64,000 bases of DNA from positions 315,921-379,920 of the forward strand of contig NZ_OY730238.1 in assembly GCF_963422545.1 (NCBI RefSeq). The letters are read 5' to 3'. Made by a program: the position numbers and the translations under genes. The first letter of the stretch is position 1, and each line of letters begins with the position of its first letter. The notes beneath the pieces are model-generated. The model was not told the origin of the DNA. It ran no database searches and saw only the letters and a program-made list of their open reading frames with translations. Below, in pieces: positions 8,368 through 16,875 of this stretch. This DNA is from an uncultured Flavobacterium sp. GTDB lineage: Bacteria > Bacteroidota > Bacteroidia > Flavobacteriales > Flavobacteriaceae.

Positions 8368-9957
8368 ATGCCTACCGACTGTATCAGCTATCAAACTTCA
8401 GGATATTTCTCTAAATTAATACAAGATTATTTAGACCAAAAATCAGAATTAAAGCCGCTGTACAATCATTTTCCAACATTGGAAAACTTCGAAAAACAAA
8501 TCACTGAAAAGCAAGCTAACTTTGATAATGCAAACCGAATTCCTCTGGTTGAGACTTTAAAAAAGCAATATCAAAACATTGAAATTTCGGACTCGACAAA
8601 ACAAAATATTGAGCTTTTAGCGCTTCCTAATACGTTTACAATTACAACCGGGCATCAATTAAATTTATTTAGCGGTCCATTGTATTTCTTATATAAAATC
8701 ATTTCGACAATTAATCTTACCAAGGAATTAAAGCTAAAATATCCGGCAAATAATTTTGTTCCCATTTATTGGATGGCGACAGAAGACCACGATTTTGAAG
8801 AGATTAATTATTTTAATTTCAAAGGAAAAAAATTTCATTGGAACAAAGAAAGTACCGGTCCAGTCGGGAGACTTTCTACGGAGGGTCTAGAAGAATTTTT
8901 CGAAATTTATTCAAAAGATTTAGGCTCAAGCACAAATGCCAATGTCTTGAAAAAAGTGTTTGAAGAAGCTTATTTAAAACATGAAAATCTTGCTGACGCT
9001 ACTCGTTTTTTAGCCAATAGTTTATTTGCAAATTATGGTTTAGTAATTCTGGATGCTGATGATGCCAATTTGAAACGTGCTTTTATTCCATATATAAAAG
9101 AAGAACTAGAGCAACAAACTTCATTTAAAGCGGTTCAGGAAACCATAGCGAAATTTAAAGATTATACCGTTCAGGTAAATCCCCGAGAAATCAATTTGTT
9201 TTATATTGAAGATGATTTAAGAGAAAGAATCATTTTTGAAAATAATAAATACTTTGTAAACAATACTAAGATCTCCTTTTCGAAAGAAGAAATTCTAAAA
9301 TTATTAGCAAGCAATCCGGAAAAATTTAGTCCAAATGTAATCATGCGTCCGTTATATCAGGAAATTATTCTGCCAAATTTATGCTACATTGGCGGAGGCG
9401 GAGAAATTGCTTATTGGTTAGAATTAAAATCTTTCTTTGATGCGGTAAATATCACTTTTCCGATACTTTTAGTTCGTAATTCTGTTCTTTTAAATACCGA
9501 AAAACAAGCCCAAAAAGCAGATAAACTGAACTTAAGCTGGACAGATCTATTCACAAAACCTGCCGACTTAATAAATACGATTACGCACAAATTATCAGCT
9601 TTTCCTATTGATTTAACGCCTCAAAAAGAAACGTTAGAAAAACAATTTAAATATCTTTACGAACTGGCACAACAAACTGATAAATCATTTACCGGAGCTG
9701 TAAAAGCACAAGAAGTAAAACAAAAGAAAGGTTTAGAAAACCTTGAAAAACGTTTATTAAAAGCTCAAAAACGAAAACTTGATAACGAATTACAACGTGT
9801 AGTAGATTTACAATGCGAATTATTCCCTAATCAGAGTTTACAGGAACGCCAAGCAAATTTTTCAGAATTTTATCTGGAAAAAGGCGAACAATTGATCCCG
9901 CTTTTAATTCAAAAATTAAAACCATTAGAAACAAATTTTAATATCATAACAATATAA
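8368..9957 (+). CDS. bshC: Bacillithiol biosynthesis cysteine-adding enzyme BshC
   Basis: The product has 529 residues, the normal size for BshC. Typical family segments are TITTGHQLNLFSGPLYFLYK, PIYWMATEDHDFEEIN and the glycine-rich GGGGEIAYWLELK. A lysine-rich coiled-coil segment lies near residues 430-490. BshC joins cysteine to glucosaminyl-malate in the last step of bacillithiol synthesis in the cytoplasm. The other bsh genes are not in the window. The gene is divergent from the MHS transporter, with about 240 bases of AT-rich promoter region between them. Recognition is by family sequence. Confidence 0.93.
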   Translation: MPTDCISYQTSGYFSKLIQDYLDQKSELKPLYNHFPTLENFEKQITEKQANFDNANRIPLVETLKKQYQNIEISDSTKQNIELLALPNTFTITTGHQLNLFSGPLYFLYKIISTINLTKELKLKYPANNFVPIYWMATEDHDFEEINYFNFKGKKFHWNKESTGPVGRLSTEGLEEFFEIYSKDLGSSTNANVLKKVFEEAYLKHENLADATRFLANSLFANYGLVILDADDANLKRAFIPYIKEELEQQTSFKAVQETIAKFKDYTVQVNPREINLFYIEDDLRERIIFENNKYFVNNTKISFSKEEILKLLASNPEKFSPNVIMRPLYQEIILPNLCYIGGGGEIAYWLELKSFFDAVNITFPILLVRNSVLLNTEKQAQKADKLNLSWTDLFTKPADLINTITHKLSAFPIDLTPQKETLEKQFKYLYELAQQTDKSFTGAVKAQEVKQKKGLENLEKRLLKAQKRKLDNELQRVVDLQCELFPNQSLQERQANFSEFYLEKGEQLIPLLIQKLKPLETNFNIITI

Positions 9958-9960
9958 TCG

Positions 9961-10046
9961 TTTGCCAGGAATTTCACAAATTTCCACGAATTATTTTTGT
10001 CTTTTAGAATAGAAATTAGTGAAAATTAGTGAAATTCGTGGCAAAA
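9961..10046. repeat. Inverted repeat of the CACGAATT family
   Basis: The left arm begins TTTGCCAGGAATTTCAC (9961-9993) and the right arm ends GAAATTCGTGGCAAA (10018-10046). The arms are built from short tandem units around ACGAATT/AATTCGT. The same family is at 61913-61990 and 63656-63732. Confidence 0.75.
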
Positions 10047-10171
10047 AATTTCGTGACAAAAAAACAAAGTAATAATCCTCAGAAACAAATAACCACATCT
10101 TCTAAGATTATTGCCTCTCTAAACCAAATAGTAACTTTTAAAAAACAAAAATTAACCTATTTACCAAAATT

Positions 10172-11443
10172 ATGACCAGAGAGCGCTTGATATCCTTGGA
10201 TGTCTTTAGAGGATTAACAATTTTATTAATGACTATTGTAAACAATCCCGGAGATTGGAAACATGTTTACGCACCTTTATTACATTCTGAATGGCATGGC
10301 TGCACGCCAACCGATTTAGTTTTCCCTTTTTTCATCTTTATTATGGGAGTTGCAGTTCCGCTTGCAATGCCAACTAAAACTTGGGACGAAACAACTTTTA
10401 ACAAAATCCTTGTTCGTTCTTTACGAATGTTCTGCCTTGGGATTTTCTTTAATTTTTTTGCCAAAATTCAGCTTTTTGGTCTTGATGAAATTCCACTTCT
10501 TATTGGCCGTTTAATCATTACCGTTGCTGTTGGTTATGCCTTAATGGGTAATTTCAGTTCAAAAGTCAAAAACATTCTGGCTTTTTCTATTCTCTTTATT
10601 TATCTTTTTTTAGCTTATAGCGGTATCGAAGCTTATCAAAGTGTTCGTTTACCTGGCGTTTTACAACGTATTGGAATTGTTTACTTTGTAGTTTCACTTT
10701 TGTATTTAAAAACAAGCAAAAAAACACAAATCATCACCGGAATAATTCTATTACTGAGTTATTGGGCTATAATGACCCTAGTTCCTGTTCCGGGAATTGG
10801 CGAAGCAAGTTTAGAAAAAGGAACAAATTTAGCTTCTTGGCTAGATAGCGTTCTACTTAAAGGACACATGTACCGCGAAACCATAACCTGGGATCCGGAA
10901 GGAATTTTAAGTACAATTCCTTCAATTGTAAACGGAATCATTGGCTTATTAATTGGTCTAATATTACAGCGCGAAATATCTAAAACTCAAAAAGCTATAA
11001 AAATCGCTATTGCCGGTGTAGCACTTATCATTGCAGGTTTAATCTGGAATATCGTTCTCCCAATAAACAAATCACTTTGGACAAGCAGTTATGTTTTATA
11101 CACCACAGGATTGGCTGCTACAGTTTTATCAATATTGTATTATGCAATTGATATTGCAGATTGTAAAAAAGGATTCAAATTGTTTTTAATCTGGGGAGTA
11201 AACCCAATGATTGTATTTTTCTTTTCTCAGATTATCCCGCAAGCCTTAATAATGGTTCAACTAAAAAATCCTGAAAATCCTGAAACTCAAATTAATCTTT
11301 TAAACTATTTATACCATTTTGGGATTGCGCCGTTTTTCAGCAATCCAATGATGGCTTCATTAGCCGGAGCTTTAGTTTATGTGGGAATCTGGTCTTTTAT
11401 TTTATGGATATTCTATAAAAACAAACTCATTTTTAAAGTCTAA
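10172..11443 (+). CDS. DUF5009 / HGSNAT-like membrane acyltransferase family protein
   Basis: The product has 423 residues and about 10 membrane segments. The N-terminus RLISLDVFRGLTILLMTIVN and the following TPTDLVFPFFIFIMG are the signature of the family that includes human heparan-alpha-glucosaminide N-acetyltransferase and bacterial NagX. The start RExxxSLDVFRG supports the ATG at 10172. In bacteria the family is thought to acetylate or transport amino sugars at the inner membrane, but the substrate is not shown here. A second, diverged member lies at 25847-27049. It is followed by a repeat carrying a hairpin that may terminate it. Confidence 0.82.
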   Translation: MTRERLISLDVFRGLTILLMTIVNNPGDWKHVYAPLLHSEWHGCTPTDLVFPFFIFIMGVAVPLAMPTKTWDETTFNKILVRSLRMFCLGIFFNFFAKIQLFGLDEIPLLIGRLIITVAVGYALMGNFSSKVKNILAFSILFIYLFLAYSGIEAYQSVRLPGVLQRIGIVYFVVSLLYLKTSKKTQIITGIILLLSYWAIMTLVPVPGIGEASLEKGTNLASWLDSVLLKGHMYRETITWDPEGILSTIPSIVNGIIGLLIGLILQREISKTQKAIKIAIAGVALIIAGLIWNIVLPINKSLWTSSYVLYTTGLAATVLSILYYAIDIADCKKGFKLFLIWGVNPMIVFFFSQIIPQALIMVQLKNPENPETQINLLNYLYHFGIAPFFSNPMMASLAGALVYVGIWSFILWIFYKNKLIFKV

Positions 11444-11451
11444 TCTTTTTC

Positions 11452-11570
11452 ACCATATAAGTTATATAAGTTATTATAAGTCTGGGCGCGCAAACTTGTG
11501 CGCCTTTATTTTTTATAATGCAAACGTTAAAAGATTTTACTAAAATGAACTTATATAGCTTATATGGTTT
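11452..11570. repeat. Inverted repeat of the ATATAAGTTATATAAGTT family
   Basis: The left arm ACCATATAAGTTATATAAGT (11452-11475) is mirrored by AACTTATATAGCTTATATGG (about 11547-11570). The arms are tandem-like and enclose the terminator-like hairpin at 11485-11512. Confidence 0.7.
11485..11512 (+). terminator. Terminator-like hairpin after the DUF5009 gene
   Basis: GGCGCGCAAACTTGTGCGCC forms a GC-rich stem in an AT-rich region and is followed by TTTATTTTTT. Confidence 0.65.
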
Positions 11571-11641
11571 AAAAAAACCACAAAAACAATATTTCTTACT
11601 GTTTAATTATGAATTTATTAAAATCAATTCATAAAAAAGTA

Positions 11642-11649
11642 TACTTTTG
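11642..11649 (+). promoter_or_regulatory. -7 box of ndk
   Basis: TACTTTTG fits TAnnTTTG and lies 25 bases before the ATG at 11675. It sits inside the longest possible ORF and so excludes the upstream start at 11609. Confidence 0.55.
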
Positions 11650-11674
11650 CACAAAATTAAAAATAAGCAATATA

Positions 11675-12094
11675 ATGGCAACAAATAGAACTTTTACAAT
11701 GATTAAGCCAGATGCAGTTCAAAACGGACACATCGGTAATATCTTAGCAATGATCACTAATGGTGGTTTCAAAATCGTTTCATTAAAATTAACTCAATTA
11801 ACTGTAGCTGATGCTCAGGCATTTTATGCTGTTCACGCTGCAAGACCTTTCTACGGAGAGTTAGTTGAATTCATGTCTCGTGGACCAATTGTTGCTGCAA
11901 TTTTAGAAAAAGACAACGCAGTAGAAGATTTCAGAACTTTAATTGGAGCTACAAATCCAGCTGAAGCTGCTGAAGGAACTATCCGTAAAGCATATGCAAC
12001 TTCTATCGGAGAAAATGCAGTTCACGGTTCTGATAGCGATGAAAATGCAGCTATCGAAGGTGCATTCCATTTTGCTGGAAGAGAGCAATTCTAA
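11675..12094 (+). CDS. ndk: Nucleoside diphosphate kinase
   Basis: The product has 139 residues, the standard size. It starts [18 protein letters not shown] and contains [12 protein letters not shown] with the phosphorylated active-site His, plus the fold motif [16 protein letters not shown]. It transfers the terminal phosphate of ATP to other nucleoside diphosphates in the cytoplasm. The ATG at 11675 is used because the family begins at MATNRTF and a -7 box lies at 11642-11649. It is single-gene and is followed by a long perfect palindrome that acts as a terminator shared with the convergent gene. Confidence 0.97.
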   Translation: MATNRTFTMIKPDAVQNGHIGNILAMITNGGFKIVSLKLTQLTVADAQAFYAVHAARPFYGELVEFMSRGPIVAAILEKDNAVEDFRTLIGATNPAEAAEGTIRKAYATSIGENAVHGSDSDENAAIEGAFHFAGREQF

Positions 12095-12138
12095 TAATTT
12101 AGATTTTAGAGTTCAGATTTTCGATTACTGAACTTTGT

Positions 12139-12188
12139 AAACACAAAAAAAATCCATTCGCCGCGGCGAATGGATTTTTTTTGTGTTT
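12139..12188. terminator. Bidirectional terminator, 50-base perfect palindrome
   Basis: The two halves, 12139-12163 and 12164-12188, are exact reverse complements with no spacer. The core is ATCCATTCGCCG / CGGCGAATGGAT, with A8 and T8 tracts outside it. It lies between the convergent ndk and the gene at 12203. Confidence 0.88.
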
Positions 12189-12202
12189 ATAACAAATGTT
12201 GA

Positions 12203-12919
12203 CTAAAGCTTATCTGACTTTTTAACAACTTTCTCAATTTTTTCATCAAGATCTTTTAAAAGCTCTTCTAATGCACTTTCACACATAGGTAGTACTTTAT
12301 CAAGATTTAAAACAGGAATTCCACCTACGATCGTTCCAGTTTTCTTAGAGTTTGCTCCTTCAGAAAAAGCGAATACTTTTTTTCCTGTTTTATCGTATAA
12401 AGCGATTCTGGCATAAGCTTTCATTTTTATTGTTCCAGTTCCACCAACAGCGAATCCTTTTACTACAGCAAAATGAATTTCAGTAAATAGAATACCATCA
12501 GCTACTTCTTTAAACATTTGTGCAGACGCTTCTTCATTTGCAGAACCATTCGTACCTTCATAAATATATTTGTATCCAGGATAGTTAATAATAGTACCAC
12601 TTTCTCCGCCTTCTCTTGCAAATTTAGGAGTAAAAGCAATGTATTCCGGTTTCTGAGTCACTTCAGTTTCGGGAAGTAAATCAAACGGGAATTTTTTAGC
12701 ATAATCATTAAAAAATGCATTGTGATATTTCTCTAAAATTGGAGAAAGGTTAAAATTTGGATTGTTTCCTAAATCAGCTATCGCAGCGAGTCCATTTAAA
12801 CCTAATTCCGAAAGATCGATTGTTTTATCCGTGTAAAATGAAACAGTAGCTACTTTTTTCTTTTGCGAATAACTGTTTAAAGCAAATAATACGGTTAAAA
12901 TAAATAATACTTTTTTCAT
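12203..12919 (-). CDS. Secreted protein of unknown function
   Basis: The product has 238 residues. A signal peptide, MKKVLFILTVLFALNSYSQ, has a typical flavobacterial SYSQ end. The rest is soluble, with a mixed beta-rich middle (FTEIHFAVVKGFAVGGTG, KMKAYARIALYDKTGKKVF) and a C-terminal charged helix (LEELLKDLDEKIEKVVKK). There is no lipobox and no sorting domain, so a periplasmic location is likely. I do not recognise the family. It ends at the shared palindrome with ndk and has no operon partner. Confidence 0.75.
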   Translation of the reverse strand: MKKVLFILTVLFALNSYSQKKKVATVSFYTDKTIDLSELGLNGLAAIADLGNNPNFNLSPILEKYHNAFFNDYAKKFPFDLLPETEVTQKPEYIAFTPKFAREGGESGTIINYPGYKYIYEGTNGSANEEASAQMFKEVADGILFTEIHFAVVKGFAVGGTGTIKMKAYARIALYDKTGKKVFAFSEGANSKKTGTIVGGIPVLNLDKVLPMCESALEELLKDLDEKIEKVVKKSDKL

Positions 12920-13001
12920 TGTTTTTTTGATTGTTTTTAGTTGTTAAATATTAAGTCAGAGTTTATTTAGTAAATAAATACTTACCGATCAAATGTATTA
13001 T

Positions 13002-13030
13002 AAAAAAAACACTTCTAAAAACAGAAGTGC
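13002..13030 (-). terminator. Terminator after the DUF721 gene
   Basis: The hairpin CACTTCT / AGAAGTG (13010-13016 and 13023-13029) is followed on the minus strand by eight T residues. It lies just downstream of the DUF721 stop codon. Confidence 0.75.
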
Positions 13031-13058
13031 TAATTTTATTTTTTTTTAAACTAAAAGG

Positions 13059-13355
13059 TTAACGCAATACAACGTCCTTCACAACTTCACGACCTAATTC
13101 TTCATTAATCATTTTAACGATTTTTGACTTTCCGTGACTAAGTTCTTCCCTTAAAACAGCCGATCCAAGTTCAACATACAATGTACTGCCTTTTAGTACA
13201 ACATTTTTAGTATATGTGTTCACACCATTCCCCATCAACTGTCTCCACGCCTCTTTTACATCAATCTGATCCATTCCGGGTCCCAATTTATTCACCTGGA
13301 TTATCTGTTGCAAAACAGCCCCAATCGTACTCTGATTATTTAGTCTTTTTGCCAT
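13059..13355 (-). CDS. DUF721 (DciA-like) protein
   Basis: The product has 98 residues and starts MAKRLNNQSTIGAVLQQII. It contains the DUF721 pattern: an N-terminal helix, then WRQLMGNGVNTYTKNVVLKG, LYVELGSAVLREELSHGK and a C-terminal INEELGREVVKDVVLR. DUF721 includes DciA, which helps load the replicative helicase in bacteria lacking DnaC/DnaI. Assigning helicase loading here is inference from the family. It overlaps the upstream lipoprotein gene by 20 bases, so the two are co-transcribed. Confidence 0.8.
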   Translation of the reverse strand: MAKRLNNQSTIGAVLQQIIQVNKLGPGMDQIDVKEAWRQLMGNGVNTYTKNVVLKGSTLYVELGSAVLREELSHGKSKIVKMINEELGREVVKDVVLR

Positions 13356-13776
13356 CGTTTAATAAATTTATTGGTCCTGCTTTTTTATAATGATATTCTT
13401 TTTTCTCCTGATTTTTAACTACCAGCTCCTTATCCGAAATCGAAATCAACTCCTCGCTCCATTTTGCATAAGCCGTTTTATAATCCAAAAATACTTGGTC
13501 ACCCTTAAATCGAACCGAAACATTTTCAAAAGAATCACTTGTCAAAAAAGTTCCATCAAATTGCGGCATCACTTTCTTTCGAATTCCTTTATTGTTTTTA
13601 ATATCAAAATAATCAAAGCTTTCATTCATTCCGTAATCCTTCTGTTCACCCTTATCAAAAACCACCTTTTCGATTTCCCAATAGCCATTAAGTTTTGCGA
13701 TATCTGTTGGTTTAATTTCCTGCTTGCAACTCACAAACAAAAGCGACAAAACCAAAATCATAAAAGTGTTTTTCAT
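13336..13776 (-). CDS. Small lipoprotein, lipocalin-like
   Basis: The product has 146 residues with a lipoprotein signal (MKNTFMILVLSLLFVSCKQ, Cys at 17). The mature part has the order LNGYWEIEKVVFDKG, then several short beta strands ending in ELVVKNQEKKEYHYKK, as in lipocalin-like lipoproteins of Bacteroidetes. The location is probably periplasmic or outer-membrane; no ligand can be read. It lies directly upstream of the DUF721 gene, with a 20-base overlap. Confidence 0.75.
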   Translation of the reverse strand: MKNTFMILVLSLLFVSCKQEIKPTDIAKLNGYWEIEKVVFDKGEQKDYGMNESFDYFDIKNNKGIRKKVMPQFDGTFLTSDSFENVSVRFKGDQVFLDYKTAYAKWSEELISISDKELVVKNQEKKEYHYKKAGPINLLNDGKKTK

Positions 13777-13821
13777 AGTTTATTATATTAAAATTCAATT
13801 ACTTTTGATCCAAATTAATTT

Positions 13822-13921
13822 AGGAATCAGGAGCTATTTCCTGCTGTCCTTCCAATCTTTTGTGCCGAACACCGGCACAAAAGGATTTTCCCTCCCATCA
13901 GGGCTAGGACTCCAGTTTACA
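13822..13921 (-). ncRNA. Hairpin repeat element, copy a (possible Flavo-1-type RNA)
   Basis: On the minus strand it reads CTGGAGTCCTAGCCCTGAT, then GGGAAAATCCTTTT, a hairpin GTGCCGGTGTTCGGCAC, then AAAAGATTGG and GCAGGAAATAGCTCC. Copies b, c and d share the frame ATCCTTTT-hairpin-AAAAGAT while the hairpin sequence differs. It lies between divergent genes. Identity with the Rfam Flavo-1 motif is a guess from memory of its host range and layout. Confidence 0.5.
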
Positions 13922-14044
13922 AAAGAGATTTTTTTGCGAACTACAAAGTTAAACTTATAAAGATGAAAAGAAATAAAAAATCACGAAACCAATTAAACTA
14001 TTCTAACTATTTTTAGTCCAACTCCAAACCAAAACCAAAAAACC

Positions 14045-15109
14045 ATGACTAAAACCATTTGTATAATCCTGACAATCTTAGCATTTACAGGATGCAGTTC
14101 AGATCGAACTGAACCAACACCTACTCCAGCCGAAAGTATGTATTTTCCACCATTAACAGGAAATACTTGGGAAACAAAATCCATGACAGATCTAAAATGG
14201 AATCAAGCCGCAGTTCAACCGCTTCTAGACTATTTAGAACTCAAACATTCTAAATCATTCATCATTTTAGTCAATGGCCGAATTGTAATGGAAAATTATT
14301 TCAACGGTCATTCTCCAACCACAAACTGGTATTGGGCAAGCGCCGGAAAAACATTAACATCAACCATAACGGGAATTGCACAACAAGAAAACCTCTTAAA
14401 TATAAACGATAAAATTTCAAAATATTTAGGAACCGGATGGACAAGCGAAACACTTGCACAAGAAAACCTAATTACCTGTAAACATCTGCTTACCATGACT
14501 TCAGGTCTTGATGACAGTACTGATGATGTAGATCCTGCCAGTTTAATCTATAAAGCCGATGCAGGAACACGTTGGGCTTATCATAATGTATATGTAAAAT
14601 TGCAAGATGCTGTCGCAAAAGCAAGCGGACAAACCTGGGAGAATTACTTCAACGCTAAATTAAGAGATAAAATAGGCATGAATGGTACTTGGGTTCAGCT
14701 TGGTGTTAATAGCGTTTACACCAGTACCTCTAGAAGCATGGCACGCTTCGGACTTTTAATGCTCAACAAAGGAAAATGGGACAAAACCCAAATTTTAGAC
14801 GAAACCTATTTTAACGAAGCTACCAATACTTCGCAAAACATTAATTTAGGTTACGGTTATTTGTGGTGGTTAAATGGAAAAGCAAATTATCATTTACCAC
14901 AATCACAGCTTACGTTTTCAGGAAGTATAATTCCAACAGCACCAAACGATATGTTTATGGCTCTTGGTAAAAACGACCAGAAAATTTATGTGATTCCGAA
15001 TAAGAATATGGTAATTATCAGAATGGGTGATGCGGCGGACAATGTTAATCTTGCCTTATCAGATTTTGATAAAGTTTTATGGGAGAAAATTAGTGCATTG
15101 TACCAATAA
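14045..15109 (+). CDS. Serine hydrolase lipoprotein (beta-lactamase / class C PBP family)
   Basis: The product has 354 residues with a lipoprotein signal ending TGCSS (Cys at 17). The mature protein has SxxK as WASAGKTLTST, with Ser near residue 101. It also has YxN as WAYHNVYVKL and the usual segments NINDKISKYLGTGW, LTCKHLLTMTSGLDD, MARFGLLMLNKGKWD and GYGYLWWLNG. These place it in the PF00144 family of class C beta-lactamase-like enzymes, which act on D-alanyl peptides or other esters and amides outside the cytoplasm. The real substrate is not known. It is alone, divergent from the lipoprotein/DUF721 pair. Confidence 0.85.
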   Translation: MTKTICIILTILAFTGCSSDRTEPTPTPAESMYFPPLTGNTWETKSMTDLKWNQAAVQPLLDYLELKHSKSFIILVNGRIVMENYFNGHSPTTNWYWASAGKTLTSTITGIAQQENLLNINDKISKYLGTGWTSETLAQENLITCKHLLTMTSGLDDSTDDVDPASLIYKADAGTRWAYHNVYVKLQDAVAKASGQTWENYFNAKLRDKIGMNGTWVQLGVNSVYTSTSRSMARFGLLMLNKGKWDKTQILDETYFNEATNTSQNINLGYGYLWWLNGKANYHLPQSQLTFSGSIIPTAPNDMFMALGKNDQKIYVIPNKNMVIIRMGDAADNVNLALSDFDKVLWEKISALYQ

Positions 15110-15131
15110 TTTCTTTCCTAACAGAAACACC

Positions 15132-15311
15132 CTATTTCCTTGTACGGATTCTTTTAAGCATACCCGCAAAGAAAAATCCTAGCCCTAAAACCAATAAAAC
15201 ATAATAAAAAGAAAGGCTTTTATCTTTTAATACATTAGCCAAAACAAAACATATAACGCTTGCGAAATAAAAACTAACAGGCGTTATATTTTTTAAAGAA
15301 GAAAAACTCAT
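15132..15311 (-). CDS. Small two-segment membrane protein next to ftsY
   Basis: The product has 59 residues (MSFSSLKNITPVSFYFASV at the start, KRIRTRK at the end). Hydrophobic stretches lie at about residues 12-28 and 35-51, with a positive C-terminus. Its ATG lies 5 bases after the ftsY stop on the same strand, so it is almost certainly co-transcribed. I do not recognise a named family. Codon use and tight placement support it as a real gene. Confidence 0.65.
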   Translation of the reverse strand: MSFSSLKNITPVSFYFASVICFVLANVLKDKSLSFYYVLLVLGLGFFFAGMLKRIRTRK

Positions 15312-15315
15312 ACTA

Positions 15316-16269
15316 TTATTTAAAAAAGCTGTCTACAAATTCATATTTATTAAAGACTTGCAAATCTTCAATTCCTTCACCAATACCAATATATTTTACA
15401 GGAATCTGGAACTGGTCTGAAATACCAATTACAACACCACCTTTTGCAGTTCCGTCTAGTTTAGTTACCGCAAGAGAAGTTACCTCGGTAGCGGCAGTAA
15501 ATTGTTTCGCTTGTTCAAAAGCATTTTGACCTGTTGAACCATCTAAAACCAAAAGTACATCATGTGGAGCATCGGCAACGACTTTTTGCATGACACGTTT
15601 TACTTTAGTCAATTCGTTCATCAAATTGATTTTGTTATGCAAACGTCCGGCAGTATCTATAATAACTACGTCGGCATTTTGTGCAACAGCTGATTGCAAA
15701 GTATCAAACGCAACAGAAGCAGGATCACTACCCATATTTTGCCTCACAATTGGCACATCTACACGATCTGCCCAAACTTGCAATTGATCAATCGCAGCAG
15801 CACGAAAAGTATCTGCAGCTCCTAAAACTACTTTATAACCCGCTTTTTTAAACTGATAAGCCAGTTTACCAATTGTTGTTGTTTTACCAACTCCATTGAC
15901 ACCAACCACCATTAAAACGTATGGTTTTTTATCTTTCGGGATTTCGAATTCAGTTGCTTCTCCAGTATTAGTTTCTGATAATAAAGCACCAATTTCATCA
16001 CGAAGAATTTGGTTCAATTCGTCTGTACCTAAATATTTATCTTCGGCAACACGTTTTTCGATTCTTGAAATTACTTTCAACGTTGTATTTACTCCAACGT
16101 CAGAAGCTACAAGAATTTCTTCCAGATTATCCAGAACGTCGTCATCGACTTTAGATTTTCCGGCAACGGCTTTACTTAACTTTGAGAAAAAGATAGTTTT
16201 TGATTTTTCAAGACCTTTGTCCAAAGTCTCTTTTTTATCAGTAGAGAATAATTTTTTAAAAAAACTCAT
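15316..16269 (-). CDS. ftsY: Signal recognition particle receptor FtsY
   Basis: The product has 317 residues. A short N-terminal helical region and the N domain are followed by the NG GTPase domain with GVNGVGKTTTIGKLA (P-loop), DTFRAAAIDQL, DTAGRLHNK and TKLDGTAKGG. The last residues IGIGEGIEDLQVFNKYEFV are the usual FtsY end. It docks SRP-ribosome complexes at the inner membrane for co-translational insertion. There is no long acidic A domain, as is common in Bacteroidetes. It belongs to a minus-strand block with DUF4295, rpmG and rpmB upstream and a small membrane gene downstream. Confidence 0.97.
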   Translation of the reverse strand: MSFFKKLFSTDKKETLDKGLEKSKTIFFSKLSKAVAGKSKVDDDVLDNLEEILVASDVGVNTTLKVISRIEKRVAEDKYLGTDELNQILRDEIGALLSETNTGEATEFEIPKDKKPYVLMVVGVNGVGKTTTIGKLAYQFKKAGYKVVLGAADTFRAAAIDQLQVWADRVDVPIVRQNMGSDPASVAFDTLQSAVAQNADVVIIDTAGRLHNKINLMNELTKVKRVMQKVVADAPHDVLLVLDGSTGQNAFEQAKQFTAATEVTSLAVTKLDGTAKGGVVIGISDQFQIPVKYIGIGEGIEDLQVFNKYEFVDSFFK

Positions 16270-16385
16270 TTTTATAGATTGTTAGTTTTTTAGATTATTC
16301 GATTTTACAATCTAAATAATCTTTAATATTTAAAGAAACCCAAAATTACGTATGCTTCTTTAAATTTTAGACAAATATAAAAAAT

Positions 16386-16419
16386 AAAAAAGCTACTTCC
16401 GAATGAAAGTAGCTTTTCT
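16386..16419 (-). terminator. Terminator after the DUF4295 gene
   Basis: AAAAGCTACT / AGTAGCTTTT (16388-16397 and 16408-16417) forms a hairpin followed by T residues on the minus strand, between the DUF4295 gene and ftsY. Confidence 0.75.
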
Positions 16420-16436
16420 ATATAATGTGATTGTAA

Positions 16437-16589
16437 TTATTTCTTTTTCAAGAATTCATCAACTTCTTCAGGAGCCATAATAGATTCTACGAATGTATAT
16501 GCACCAGTTTTAGGAGATTTTACCATTTTGATGGCTTTTGATAATCTCTTAGAAGATGTTTGTAACGATGCTACGGTTTTCTTTGCCAT
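16437..16589 (-). CDS. DUF4295 small basic protein
   Basis: The product has 50 residues, starting MAKKTVASLQTSSKRLSKA and ending EEVDEFLKKK. It is a short Lys-rich protein of the DUF4295 family, which in Bacteroidetes sits directly after rpmB and rpmG. A ribosome-related role is an inference from this conserved placement. Here it follows rpmG by 75 bases on the same strand and is separated from ftsY by a terminator. Confidence 0.85.
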   Translation of the reverse strand: MAKKTVASLQTSSKRLSKAIKMVKSPKTGAYTFVESIMAPEEVDEFLKKK

Positions 16590-16664
16590 GATTCAAATGT
16601 TATTTGAAGCTTTTATAAAACTCTCATGGCTAAACCATTCGAGATTTACAAAAATCTCTAATTA

Positions 16665-16848
16665 TTACTTAATTTCTTTGTGAACAGTTACTCTTTTCAA
16701 GATTGGATTAAATTTTTTTAATCTCTAATCTGTCTGGAGTATTTTTTTTGTTCTTAGTTGTAATATATCTAGAAGTACCTGGAACACCAGAAGTCTTGTG
16801 CTCAGTACATTCTAAAATTACCTGGATTCTATTACCTTTCTTTGCCAT
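16665..16848 (-). CDS. rpmG: 50S ribosomal protein L33, interrupted by a 1-base frameshift
   Basis: From the ATG at 16848 the frame reads [19 protein letters not shown] and on to DRLEIKK, then hits TAA at 16708-16710 after 46 residues. Removing one A from the A7 run (T at 16713-16719 on the plus strand) restores the normal end [15 protein letters not shown] with a stop at 16665, giving the usual 60 residues. The span of 184 bases is 3x61+1. L33 is part of the large ribosomal subunit. The lesion may be a sequencing error, a true mutation or slippage on A7. It sits between rpmB and the DUF4295 gene. Confidence 0.85.
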
Positions 16849-16875
16849 CTTGCTATATATTTATTTAGGAAAAGA

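Noticed and set aside
11609..11674. Longer ndk reading frame starting at 11609
   Set aside because: It contains the -7 box at 11642-11649, and the family N-terminus MATNRTF starts at 11675.
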